This document shows positions 30,750 to 41,246 of a stretch of 64,000 nucleotides of DNA, piece after piece. The notes beneath the pieces were generated by a model, which worked only from the letters and a program-made list of their open reading frames with translations, was not told the DNA's origin and made no database searches. The stretch comes from Zygophlyctis sp. KS116 (lineage: Eukaryota > Chytridiomycota): NCBI GenBank assembly GCA_054661495.1, contig BAAFSQ010000011.1, forward strand, positions 1 through 64,000, given 5' to 3'. A program made the translations under genes and the position numbers. The stretch's first letter is position 1, and every line of letters starts with the position of its first letter.

Positions 30750-31991
30750 TCATCGGCTTGTAGTATTGAACTGACTAAAATATGCTTGAGTTGGTTGGTT
30801 CGTGTACAAGACCTTGTTAATATAATACTCTCTAAAATTTAAATAAATTTGCAATTACCTCTTTTTATCACTTATAGCCTTTTGCTCATTTTCTTGACGG
30901 ATCTGAATTGCAATTTCTTTTTTACGTCTTTCTCTTTCCCTATCTAATAGTGTCAATTTTCGGAGGTTTGCAGCTTCTTGAAGGGCCCACTCTTGTTCTC
31001 GTCTTCTCTCTTTTTCTCGGAGAGATTCAGCTTCTTCTCTTTGGGATTCTTGAATCTTTAATATTTCTTGTTTTTGAGATTGTGTTATTCCTTTAAATAA
31101 ATCAACTCGAACTCTAAAATAAGTAATTTTAAATTTTACTTGTGACCACCGCCAATATTAAAGACATCTGGAGTTTCAGTTAAGAATACACCATTCACAT
31201 TATTCAAAATTTCTTTATAACTAGCTTCTGCATCATTCTTTTTGGCTTCAAACTCTCTTTTTCTACGTTCTTCTGCCTAAAAATTAAATTTTAGAGCCGT
31301 ACCAAGAATAAATTATAATCCCTATCATATTCTGATTGTTCTTTTCTAGCATTATGGACTGCAATGTGAAGTGCATCCATCTTATCACTAATATTTCTTT
31401 GAAATTCTTCATATCGTTTCTTTTCATTGAGTTCTTCTAAAGCATTGACTTCTTTTTGATGCATTTGCTCTAAAGTCCAAGTTTTCATTTGTTCTTTTTG
31501 TAGTTGTAATCTTTTTTTAACTGCAGCATCTTCTCCTTCAAATCTTTGCATTCCTGAAATGCCACATCTCTGGTCTGAATCATTGACTCTAGCAGGAAAA
31601 TCCTTTTTAAGTGCATTCGGATCATACAAATCAAAATCTCTTCTTAAATTTGTTTGTTGATAATTCTTTCTAAATGATTCCAATTCTATTCTTTCAGCCT
31701 TTCGATCTTGAGCGACTTGATCATCCATGAGCTCTAAAATATGATTAGTGCTTCTCATCCGTTTATCAAAGTCCAAGTCCCTTTGCTTTTCTTGAGCTTT
31801 GAGACTCTGTTTTAATGCGATCTGCTCATCAAGAGTTTTTAGATCAACCTTTATGTAAATTTAAAGTTTATTACTCCAAGAATCCGGACTCGAGGATTAA
31901 AAATGATCTTTTTTCTCTCTTGATCCAATTTCCTACGACGCTGTATGGCTGCGGCTTGCAGATTATCAGATGGAATTTCAACCTTGTACAT
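30750..31991 (-). CDS. RIBC2: RIB43A (axonemal doublet microtubule inner protein)
   Basis: Coiled-coil protein that lies inside the ribbon of flagellar doublet microtubules. Introns 31849-31874, 31277-31302, 31114-31139 and 30832-30858 give 378 aa, the family length. Signatures are MYKVEIPSDNLQAAAIQRRK at the start, DPNALKKDFPARVNDSDQRC and GISGMQRFEGED in the middle, and NQPTQAYFSQFNTTSR at the very end, which is diagnostic. Together with NME7, TMEM216 and WDR27 it shows a flagellated life stage. Confidence 0.95.
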
Positions 31992-32200
31992 TATTCTAGT
32001 AATGCGTCATTCAGTCGGAAAATTCATTATTTCCGATCTTATCATTCATGATCTCCCTTTATGATTTATAATCTATAATCATGATCTCCATTTAATATGC
32101 ATAAATCTAGAGTTGATTTTGCTCAATTATTCCCACAATTTCTCTAAAATAAAAACCGCAGCAAATTGTTGTAAATAAACGCGCATTTCTTATTTTCGGT

Positions 32201-32385
32201 ATCCTCTCTTGCCTATTGGCTAAGATCAAGTGTAGTATCTGTTCTATTCAGTGTAACAACTGAATTTTCTGGCATAGCCAGAAGAGTTGTTAAACTTATT
32301 TTTGTGATTTGCTTGATGACGATGTGCTTGCACTAGTCTCTTGCACCGGTGTCCTCAGTCTCGCACTACCTCTGAGTGACGCCAA
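32201..32385 (+). ncRNA. U2 spliceosomal snRNA
   Basis: The 5' domain matches U2 almost base for base: GCCTATTGGCTAAGATCAAG followed by TGTAGTATCTGTTCT, which includes the branch-point recognition element GTAGTA. A stem-loop IIa/b region follows. The Sm site ATTTTTG is at 32298-32304. Stem-loop IV is formed by GGTGTC-CTCAG (32348-32358) pairing with CTGAG-T-GACGCC (32372-32383) around the loop CGCACTACC, which corresponds to the U2B''/A' binding loop. The 3' end at about 32385 is inferred from the stem. The gene lies between RIB43A and SDA1. Confidence 0.92.
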
Positions 32386-32525
32386 GACCATTTCTTTAGG
32401 CTAATTTACCCTAAACCTAAACAGTCATAATTTATTCAGATCGTGTCGGATCATGATAAAAAGCAATGGAAATACAAGTCAATTTCGGTAATTTAATGCT
32501 ATTAAATGATTAAATCTAATAAAAT

Positions 32526-34768
32526 TTATTTCTTCATTTTTTGTTTCTTGACATGAGCCCGAAGAACTTTCTAAACATTAAGCCGGATTCTAATTACCTG
32601 TTTTTCACGCAAAGATCTCTTTGCCTTATTTTTAACATCCTTCTTGTGCACAATCATCATAAATGCCTTGTTCTTTTTTGACTTAACCTTATTGGTAATA
32701 CTACTCCTCTCTGAGGTTCCTTTCTTCGATCCAAATGATCTTCCTTCCCGACCAGCCTACATTGTCATGATAAAATATAAGCATACCTTTATCTTCTCGA
32801 TTCTAGCCGCATAATCATCTTTTCTTCTGATACCAGTAGTGATTTTAGAGGCATCAACAATTTCATTACTATATAATGAGCCGTTAATATTAATTACTCT
32901 TCATTTTCAGATGTATCGAGCACAACCTTTGAATTCTTGGTTCCAGAAATCTTTTCTGCCTGTCTTTGCAATTTGAGTTCTTTAATTTTTTGGAAATCTT
33001 CATCCGTTAGAATCTAACTGATTAGTTGATTCCAAAAAATACCTTTGCAGCTGATATATCCAGCTTTTGCTTTTTAGCAACCGGTGAGAAATTTTCGGTT
33101 GCTTGATCTAATTGATCATCTTGGCCAGATTCTTGGCCATCCAAATCACCATCTTCTTCATCATCAGTCTCTTCAATGCAATCTTCTTCTATTTCAGACT
33201 CAGAGTTTTCGTGTATTTCCCCTTCCAAAATATTTGATTCAACATCAGAATCACCCTCAACAAGAAGCGGAACTTCATCGTCATCCAAAAGGAACTATGA
33301 TTATTGAAAATATTAGATACCTCTGCTCCTTCTACCCCTTCAGCAATATGAGTTTCACCATACTTTGCGGGAGTAAATGTTTTCATATTCATTGTAGCAG
33401 ATTTTCCACGATCCTTTTTACGTAAAAGTTCAGGATTAACTTCTCGATAGAGTCCTAGCAGAGACCGCGCAGCATTCATGGGTCCTAAAATAAGTTTGAA
33501 ATAAAATTACCTTTTTCTCTATGGTTCTTATAATCTTCCATTAAACTTTTAAGTAAAGTTTCAGGCATGGCAAGAGGACATCTTGAACAGATTTCACGAA
33601 GACTATTCATTCCCGCAGTAATAACTTCAGATGCACAATTACTCCAGACAAAATTATCAGCAATAGCATAGATGACCGGTTCTAAAGAATCAGGAGGTAC
33701 TAATTCATGAGAAGCTTGAGCTAAAAATGCCAATAAACTTGTAATTTCCTTTTGTTGAGGCTTGAGATACGGAATCATAAAATCATAAAAGTTTAAGAGA
33801 AACAATTTGTGTACCCCAATCATCCTTGAAATTAAGTTTAGATATAAAATTCTAATTTCAAATCTGAATTCATTCGTAGAATGAACTTGTTTAAGTCTTG
33901 AAAATAATTTTTCTGAAAACCCCTGAGGATCATTTATAAGATGCAACGCAGAAAAATTAAAAGTTTCAGTCCTGTTTTTAGCTCTTTCTTTTCTTTTAAG
34001 TCCAGCTACAACCCGATCCATTTGATTTCTTCTAAATTTTGACTTTTTATTACAAGAATTAGAATGCTTTAATTTTGCCATATCTGTATTATCTCCCAAC
34101 TCTTCTTCTTCTTCTTGAGAATCTTTATTTAAGAAAAATCCTAAAGCAGTAGAAGCCACTTTTTGTACTTTAGAAAAAGTTGCTTCAGCAATTATATTAG
34201 CTGTTTTTGCATCATTCCAAACCTGTTTCTTATATAACTGAATCATAATATCTAGAGATTTTTTAGCAGCAATATCAGAATCTTGAGTTAAAATCTTCCA
34301 CATATAATTCTGAATTGTCTTATTTAATTTGTGATCTTTAGCTTTTTGATTAGCATTTTTAACATCAGCAACAATATGCTGACAAAGCAAATTTCTTAGT
34401 GCCTTATCTTTAGCCCTAAAGAGAGTAAAGAATAGAGGCAATAAATCCACCAGCGAGAGTAATTTACGATTTCTCATTAGAATCAGAGCCTGAACTAGAG
34501 ATTTTCTAGTAGCAGGATTCATGATACTATAATGTAGAGACAAGAGATTTGTGATTTCCGATGGAAATTCTGCAGTTAAATCTGGAAAATAAGTTGCCAA
34601 ATGAGAAATAAAATTAATTAATTCCTTGAAATCCTTAAATTCCTTATCTGGATTTAATTCAAAGAGCGATTTCATAGACTTGTAGTGATTATACTGAACT
34701 ATAAATTCCTGTTTATAAGACTCCTTGTCTCTTTTAATCTGATTCTGTAGCTGAGCAAGATTATCCAT
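32526..34768 (-). CDS. SDA1: SDA1 / SDAD1 60S ribosome biogenesis protein
   Basis: Nucleolar protein needed for 60S assembly and export. Introns 33485-33510, 33295-33320, 33014-33042, 32869-32897, 32757-32786 and 32571-32597 give 691 aa. The N-terminus reads LAQLQNQIKRDKESYKQEF and the NUC130-type block HLATYFPDLTAEFP follows. The middle has RLKQVHSTNEFRFEIRILYL, LNLISRMIGVHKLFLLNFY and VWSNCASEVITAGMNSLREI. The acidic stretch and the lysine-rich C-terminus (GRSFGSKKGTSERSS; NKAFMMIVHKK) follow the family order. Confidence 0.93.
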
Positions 34769-35043
34769 TTCTATAAATTTCTTTTTTTTTTGAATTTTTT
34801 TTGAAAATTTTCAATTGAATTTTTCAAGAGTTTTCCTTGTTCAACTGATTATATTCTTAAAATTCCACTATTGGGCGGTGGATTAGACTCTTTGAGCTGT
34901 TATCAGCCCGGGCCGTCAATGGCTCAAGACCTCACCCTGAATACTTGACTTTGCCCTGAGCAGTAAACTTGACCGACTAAAGCTAAAATTCCAGATTTTA
35001 TATCGCCCAGATATCGCCCGCCGCCAAAGATAATCTCCGCTAA
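34769..35043. other. Divergent promoter region between SDA1 and the next gene
   Basis: About 275 bp with an A/T-rich part next to SDA1 and a relatively GC-richer part (34870-35040). TATCGCCC occurs twice near 35002 and 35014. No gene or RNA is recognised. Confidence 0.4.
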
Positions 35044-35680
35044 ATGTCTAAACGGAAACCTGTTAATTACCAAGAGTCTCCAGACTCGTCCATTGACAAG
35101 TCGTTTGAGTCTTTAATTAAAGATACTAGGGAGTTAAGAGACTGTGAACCTAGTTTCTCTACAAACACACTCACCAGAAATACGCCAATTCTAAAAAAAC
35201 AAGAGCCACAAGAGTATCAAATCAGCAAATTAAAAAAAGAAATTTTAAATTTAAAAGAAATAATTCAAAATTTAGAGCTTCAGTGTCAATTAAATGGAAT
35301 TATTCCTGTGACTAAAGGCGGTTCTTTAAAAAAGAGGAATAAAACAGAAGAAAAAATTCAAGAAATAGAAGTAATTTCAAGGATTTTTCTAAAATTAACA
35401 GGCAATCACAAAGGAAATCAAAAAATGTTTAGGAATAGACATGGTCACAGAAACAATCTCTCCAACTACTTTAATCTCTCCAAAAACTGTGGTGTCTCCA
35501 ACTACTCCATTGTCTGCCGCCAAGTCTGTAGAATCTGTTGAATCAGAGCCTCTTCAGATTCAAACTAAACAATCAAAAGACTTTCAAAAGAGTGATAGTG
35601 AGGTTACACTTGGAAGTCCTAAAGATTTAGAGGAAATGAGTAGTGAATTAATGAACATGTTTACTTCATTTGGATTTTAA
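35044..35680 (+). CDS. Unrecognised coiled-coil protein with a Ser/Thr/Pro-rich tail
   Basis: I do not recognise this 201-aa protein. One intron (35371-35401) is needed to keep the frame. The N-terminal 60 residues are Ser-rich (YQESPDSSIDKSFESLIKDT). Residues 65-125 form a coiled coil (ISKLKKEILNLKEIIQNLEL). The region from 130 carries several S/T-P sites (TISPTTLISPKTVVSPTTPL), suitable for proline-directed kinases, and ends in ELMNMFTSFGF. The layout suggests a cell-cycle-regulated adaptor, but this is a guess. It sits directly upstream of the HMMR homologue. Confidence 0.6.
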
Positions 35681-35833
35681 AACTATAATATACGATTTAC
35701 CATCACTTTCACTAACAAAAGAACGAAAAAAATTCTCCTTCAAGCACCAGCTTTGACGTAAAATTTTGCTTTTCCAAATAAAATTTATCTCTTTTACGGA
35801 GGAACAAGAATTTAATTTTAACAATTTAGGAAA

Positions 35834-38800
35834 ATGAATAGGATAGATAGTAATTTAGATTTACTAACACTAGATTGGGTATTGCATAATGACACGCCTG
35901 GGCCAACGGAATATGATGTAAAAACCTCACTTTTGGATGGGAATAAGAACAAACATTATGGATTTATTGACAAGTCTTTGCGATTTCAATCAGAGGTAGT
36001 CTTCAAGTCTGAAGTGGCTTCAGATGAGAATAAAGAACGTGGAGTTCTTAAAGGAATCAATGAAAATTCTAAACCAACAATTAAAAAGAATGACGATGTA
36101 AAATTAAGGCAGAAAGTATATATTTTCAGTATTTAATATAAAAGGAAAAAAGCTGGAAGGAAATGTATTCGAAAATCACGAAAATACATGAAAAGGAAAT
36201 CAAGACGCTGGAAGAGAAAATATCTAGAATCGAGACAATGTTCCAGACAGTGGTCAAGGAAAAGTCACATTTGGTGTCTTCTGTGGCAGTCAAAGATAAA
36301 GAATTTTTGGAATTACAAGCAAAACACGAAATGCTACTGTTAAGTGTATATTTTTGACAATTAACTATAGTTGGAAAAAGCAGATAAAGTGGCTCAAGTA
36401 TATGTGGACAAAGCATGCAAGGCTGACAATTTTGAGAAGAAATTACACTATGTTAACAAGGCTAATTGCAAAATGAAGAATATCGCAGATAAAAAGTTAC
36501 TTCAGGAAAATGAAGAGTTGACTGATAAAGTTGCCAAAGCAGAAATGGGTCGATCAGAGTTGGAAAAGGCTAAAAAAGAATATAGGATGATTCAGAAGGA
36601 GCTAAATAAGTCTTGCGAATCGTTTGAAACCCAAAGATTGGCTTACCTAGGGCGTATCAATGAACTAGAGTCTGAATTAGAGAGTATTACGATTAAGAAT
36701 CAGCAATCTGTTACAGAAATAGAAAAGCTTTCTAAAATTGCTAAGAAAGCTGAATATGAAAAAGGATTAGAATATGAAAAATGTGCTGATTTAAAAGCAT
36801 CACTTGAACAATTGCAAGAAAAAAATGTTGAGCAATTAGAGAAACAAGTTTTGGTCTTTCGAGATCAGATTAGTGAACTTCGGGCAAGAAAAGATACTCT
36901 GGAATCTGAAAGATTTGAGTCAAAGGCCAAAAATGACCAAAAAATTAATCAGATGGAATCTGAAATGGCAAAATTGAAATTTCTTTTGCAAAAGTCTGAG
37001 GAAGAAACCAGAAAATTCAAGCTTTTAGGGACGGATCTCTCTTCTAAAAACGACATGTTGCATACTAATATATTGAAATTGGAGGAGCAAGCTGACTATT
37101 TACGTGCAGAGGTTTCAAACGAAAGAGTAGAATTATCAAAACAGCACGAGTCATCTAGAGATGCTTTTGAACAGTTTAAAAAAGACGTTGCAGAATTAAA
37201 GAAAAAGTTGGTCGAAAAAGAAGAGGACTTCAATTCGCTTTTGGAAAAAGAAAGGCAAATATCTACCGGACTTTCTCAGAAGACCCGCGACCAATCTGAA
37301 ATGATCAATAGTCTACAGGAGAAGTGGACTGCTTGCGTATCCGAACTAGAGAGTCAGAGGTCTGAATATAAGATGAATCTTTCAATTCTTAAAAGCTCCC
37401 ATGAAAAATCTGATAAAGATTTTGAAATTCAAATTTCTCAGCTAAAGACTCAAATTCATGAGCTAAATGATGACAACATTAAGACCAAGGAATATTACCA
37501 GTCAATTATGAACGAAGAAAAACAATTATCGTCAGGACTTTCTGTCAAAGTACGAGATCAAATGGAAAAGATTGGCTCCATGGAAAAACATCTTGAGATG
37601 ATTATGTTACAATCCAAAAATGAAAAAAATGATTTAAGTGATGAATTAACATTTACGATATCTAGATATCAGGAATGTCAAACGGAATTGGCGGCGATTA
37701 CTTCCAAATTAAGTCATTTAGAAAGTTCCTTGTCGGCGAGTGAATCTAGTCGGAGTAATGAAACTGCATCTTTACGGTCAAACATTTCAGATCTTGAATT
37801 TTTAAAAGAAAAGCTCAATGGACAGGTTCAGGAATCGCAAAGTCTTATTCAAGAGCAAAATATGGTAATTCAAAAACTAGAGGATTCAGTGAACGAAAAG
37901 ATGACAAAAATGCAGTCTCTGTCCCAAAAATGTAGTACCATGGAAGATGAAATGAAAGATTTGTTGAAAAAGTTTACCACAGTAAATGTTGCTCTTGAAG
38001 AGGAAAAGAATTTACATGGGCAAACCAAGCAAGAGTCTGAACGTCGGATTTCTAATTTAGAAAGTGAATTAAATGAAATTCAGGACAGCTTTTGTGATAA
38101 GGATAAACTTTTGCAGTCTATGATTGAATCTGAGAAGCAAAAATCAAACACGCTCTTGAAGGAAGGTCTAGAGCTTCGAAATGTAATATCTTCTCTGAAA
38201 GATGAAAGTAACTCCAGTACACAAAAATACGAGATTTCAATTGATTCACTTAATGGGGAAATATCAGAGTTGAAATCAAAGAATGAACAAATAATTGCCG
38301 ATCTAGAGAATTCACGATCTGAGATGGTTGCCAAAGATGATCAATATCAATCGATCACTGAGAAGTGCAAATTGATGAAAATATCAATTGAAAACATCAT
38401 GAATGAAATGGAGGATAAAACCCTGGAATTAGCTGCAGCATTAAGTGAATTATCAAGTTATAAAGCCGATAATGGGAAATTAATTCAGGATCTTGAAACA
38501 AAGATTATGGAAAAAGATGCTCTCGTTTCTAGTTTAGAAGAAAGAATACGTGGATCAAATGACGAATTAAGATCTACTCTTGAAAATTTAGAAAAATTGG
38601 AATTGGAATTTGAAGCAGCCGGAAAAAAGTCCACAGATGCTATCGAGTTGAATCAAAAAGCTACTAATTCATTGGCGAAAAACTTTGAAATTGAAAGGAC
38701 AGAGTTATTGGGAAAAATTGCCAATCTAGATATAAAATTTAATATATCTGTAAATAATGCAAAGGAAAAGGATTTTATGCTGCAATCTTTGGAGATCAAA

Positions 38801-40649
38801 ATTGAAGAGCTCAATACCATAATTGCAAAAACACAACAAAAGGATCAAGAGACTCTAAAACTTCATGAATTTGAAAAAATTGAGATGGAAAAAGACTTGT
38901 CTAAAAAATCTCTGGTGATAATAGAACTAGAAAAACAGCTGAAATTTTCAGAAACGTCTCATGAAAGCAAAACTAAGGAATTGATGTACCAATTGCAATC
39001 GTTTGAAGCAGATGTTAAAACATTACAAAATGATATAATCTCAAAAGATGGAGAGATTGAATCTTTGGAGACAAAGCTTCAATCCTATGATCAGGTAATC
39101 AGTGATTTGGAATCTGCATACGAAAAAAGCAACCAGAAAGCCAAGAGCAGTGAGCGTGAATTGGAAACCAAACTAGTTCTGTTTAATGAAACTCAGGAGA
39201 AGCTAATTGCATCAGTATCTTTGTTACAGTCTCAATTGGAGGAAAAAATAATGGTAAACCAATCTCTCCAAGAATCTCTCGCTTTATCTGAGAAGGGAAT
39301 CGCTGAATTAAATAACCGTTCATCAGAATTGAATTGCTCCCTGGAGACGCAGAAATCAGCAGTTTCTAATCTTGAAATCCAACTTCTTTCTGCAAATGAA
39401 CGAATTCAAAATCTCCAAAAAGACACAGAGGAAAATTTAATGATGATTAAGCGATCTGAGGATAGAATATTTGATTTGGTATCACAAAATGAAACCTTGA
39501 ATCATGCTGCCGGAATACAATCTCAAAAAGAAGCGTCCTTACACGAAGAATTAAAAGCTAGTAAGAAGCTTTACTGCGAATTGGAATCTAGAATGCAAAC
39601 AAACAAGGAAGACTATCAAGTGGAACTTGAAGAGCTACAGGAAACTTTGGAATATGAACGTGAAGAATTCCATACCGAGAGGAAGTCTTTTAATGATCGT
39701 ATGACATCATTGACTAGCCAGCTAAGAAGTGAAATTTTACTCAAGGAACAAGAAATTCAAAAAACTAAAGATCTTTCTGAGGATCTTGATGCAAAGATTA
39801 AAGAAAAACTTGAACTCGAGTCAAAACTGGAAGAAATATCTACAAAATATGCCCAAGCTAACTTGAACAACTCTGAAGAGCTCAAACTAGAGATTGTTAA
39901 GCTCTCTGAGGCATTAGAATTTAAAACTAATTTATTTAAAGACACTGAAAATCAACTAGAGGAAGCCCAATCTCGATTATCCTTGATTGAACTACGTTTA
40001 TTGAATGAATTATCTTCAAAAGACATGCACTTCAAGTCATTTGAAGATCGCCTTAAATCTAAATGCGCCGAAGTAGAAACTCTAACTAAATCTCACTTGG
40101 AAATGAAGAAAAATCTATTGAAAACCAAGGAAGAAAACAAGAATTTAATTTCTGAAAATGAAAAAAGCAAGAGTTCTATTGCTAGATATAAACAAGTAGA
40201 GCGTCTTGTACTTGTAGAAAAGAAAAATCTTGAAACCGGACACAAGGACTCTCAATCTCTAGTTGAAAAATACAAAAAGGAAATTGCAGAGTAACTTATT
40301 TTTTACTAATTATAGTCTTAAAACCATTATTAAAGAATTAACCGAATCAAATTCTGAATTAAGTACCCTCTATGCCTCTCAATCAGAAATCATTTCCAAC
40401 CAAGGAGCATTAACCAATTCTGAAATGGAAAAAATCTCAAATCTGAATGCTGAAGTTGCCGGACATTCTAATTCTCGCCAAAAGATTAGATATGTGTCTA
40501 ACATTAAACAGGAAAATTTGGCATTAAAACAGGTAAATCATTATACTTAAAATTAGGAAAATTCTAATTTATTAATCGAACGGGATCAACTTGTTCATCG
40601 CATTCAGTCTCTTTTGGCTGATCAAGCGTCTCTTGGCCCAATTCAATAA
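35834..40649 (+). CDS. HMMR: RHAMM/HMMR-like microtubule- and spindle-associated coiled-coil protein
   Basis: A 1,570-aa protein, almost entirely coiled coil. Introns are 36116-36144, 36346-36370, 40291-40315 and 40533-40556. The N-terminus has [12 protein letters not shown], like the SPGAYDVKT segment that opens HMMR. Residues 150-1300 are heptads without globular domains. The C-terminus (residues about 1510-1560) has [20 protein letters not shown] and NLALKQ, matching the conserved basic leucine-zipper end of HMMR (GHQNLKQKIKHVVKLKDEN), which binds centrosomes. Both ends point to the same family, so this is more than a generic coiled coil. Length exceeds human HMMR (about 725 aa) because the central rod is longer. 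Confidence 0.75.
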
Positions 40650-40689
40650 TGTATTTAATTTCTTTTTAAAAATTTCCTGTTCCTTTACC

Positions 40690-41239
40690 ATGAATGAGAT
40701 GGAACTCTTTGTCAAAACCACAAACTTTGCAGCGATTGCCCATAAATCTCAAAAGAGAAAAGATCCTCAAGGAACTCCATACATTAACCATCCGATCGGT
40801 GTCTGTCAATTGCTCTGCGAAGCGGGAATAACTGATTTAATAGTTCTTCAAGGAGCATTATTGCATGATACTATAGAAGATACCAACGTGACCTTTGAAG
40901 AGTTATCTCTAGAGTTTGGACAATCAGTTGCTGATTTAGTAATGGAAGTTACTGATGATAAATCTTTACCATTGAAAGCTAGAAAGGACGCTCAAGTGTC
41001 TGATACTCCATTCAAGAGTAAGAATGCTAAACTGATCAAAATGGCTGATAAGATTTATAATTTGCGAGATCTTGATCAATCTATACCCGTTGGATGGAGT
41101 CAAGATCGTGTTAAAGAGTACTTTGTATGGTCTAAAAAAGTTACAGATTGTAAGAATATTTAAATTCATTATAGCATGCACTGGAATTAATTCTTATTTG
41201 GAAAATATTTTGGCTGATTTGTATGCGCACAAGCTGTAA
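40690..41239 (+). CDS. HDDC3: MESH1-type (p)ppGpp / NADPH pyrophosphohydrolase (HDDC3)
   Basis: Metazoan-type SpoT homologue with an HD domain that hydrolyses ppGpp and NADPH. One intron (41150-41174) gives 174 aa (human 179). Metal ligands are visible: [20 protein letters not shown] (first His), [12 protein letters not shown] (HD and ED motif) and [12 protein letters not shown] (the second Asp). There is no synthetase domain. The start is ATG 40690. The stop is only 7 bp before the STT3 start codon, so the two genes nearly touch. Confidence 0.93.
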
Positions 41240-41246
41240 AAAAATA

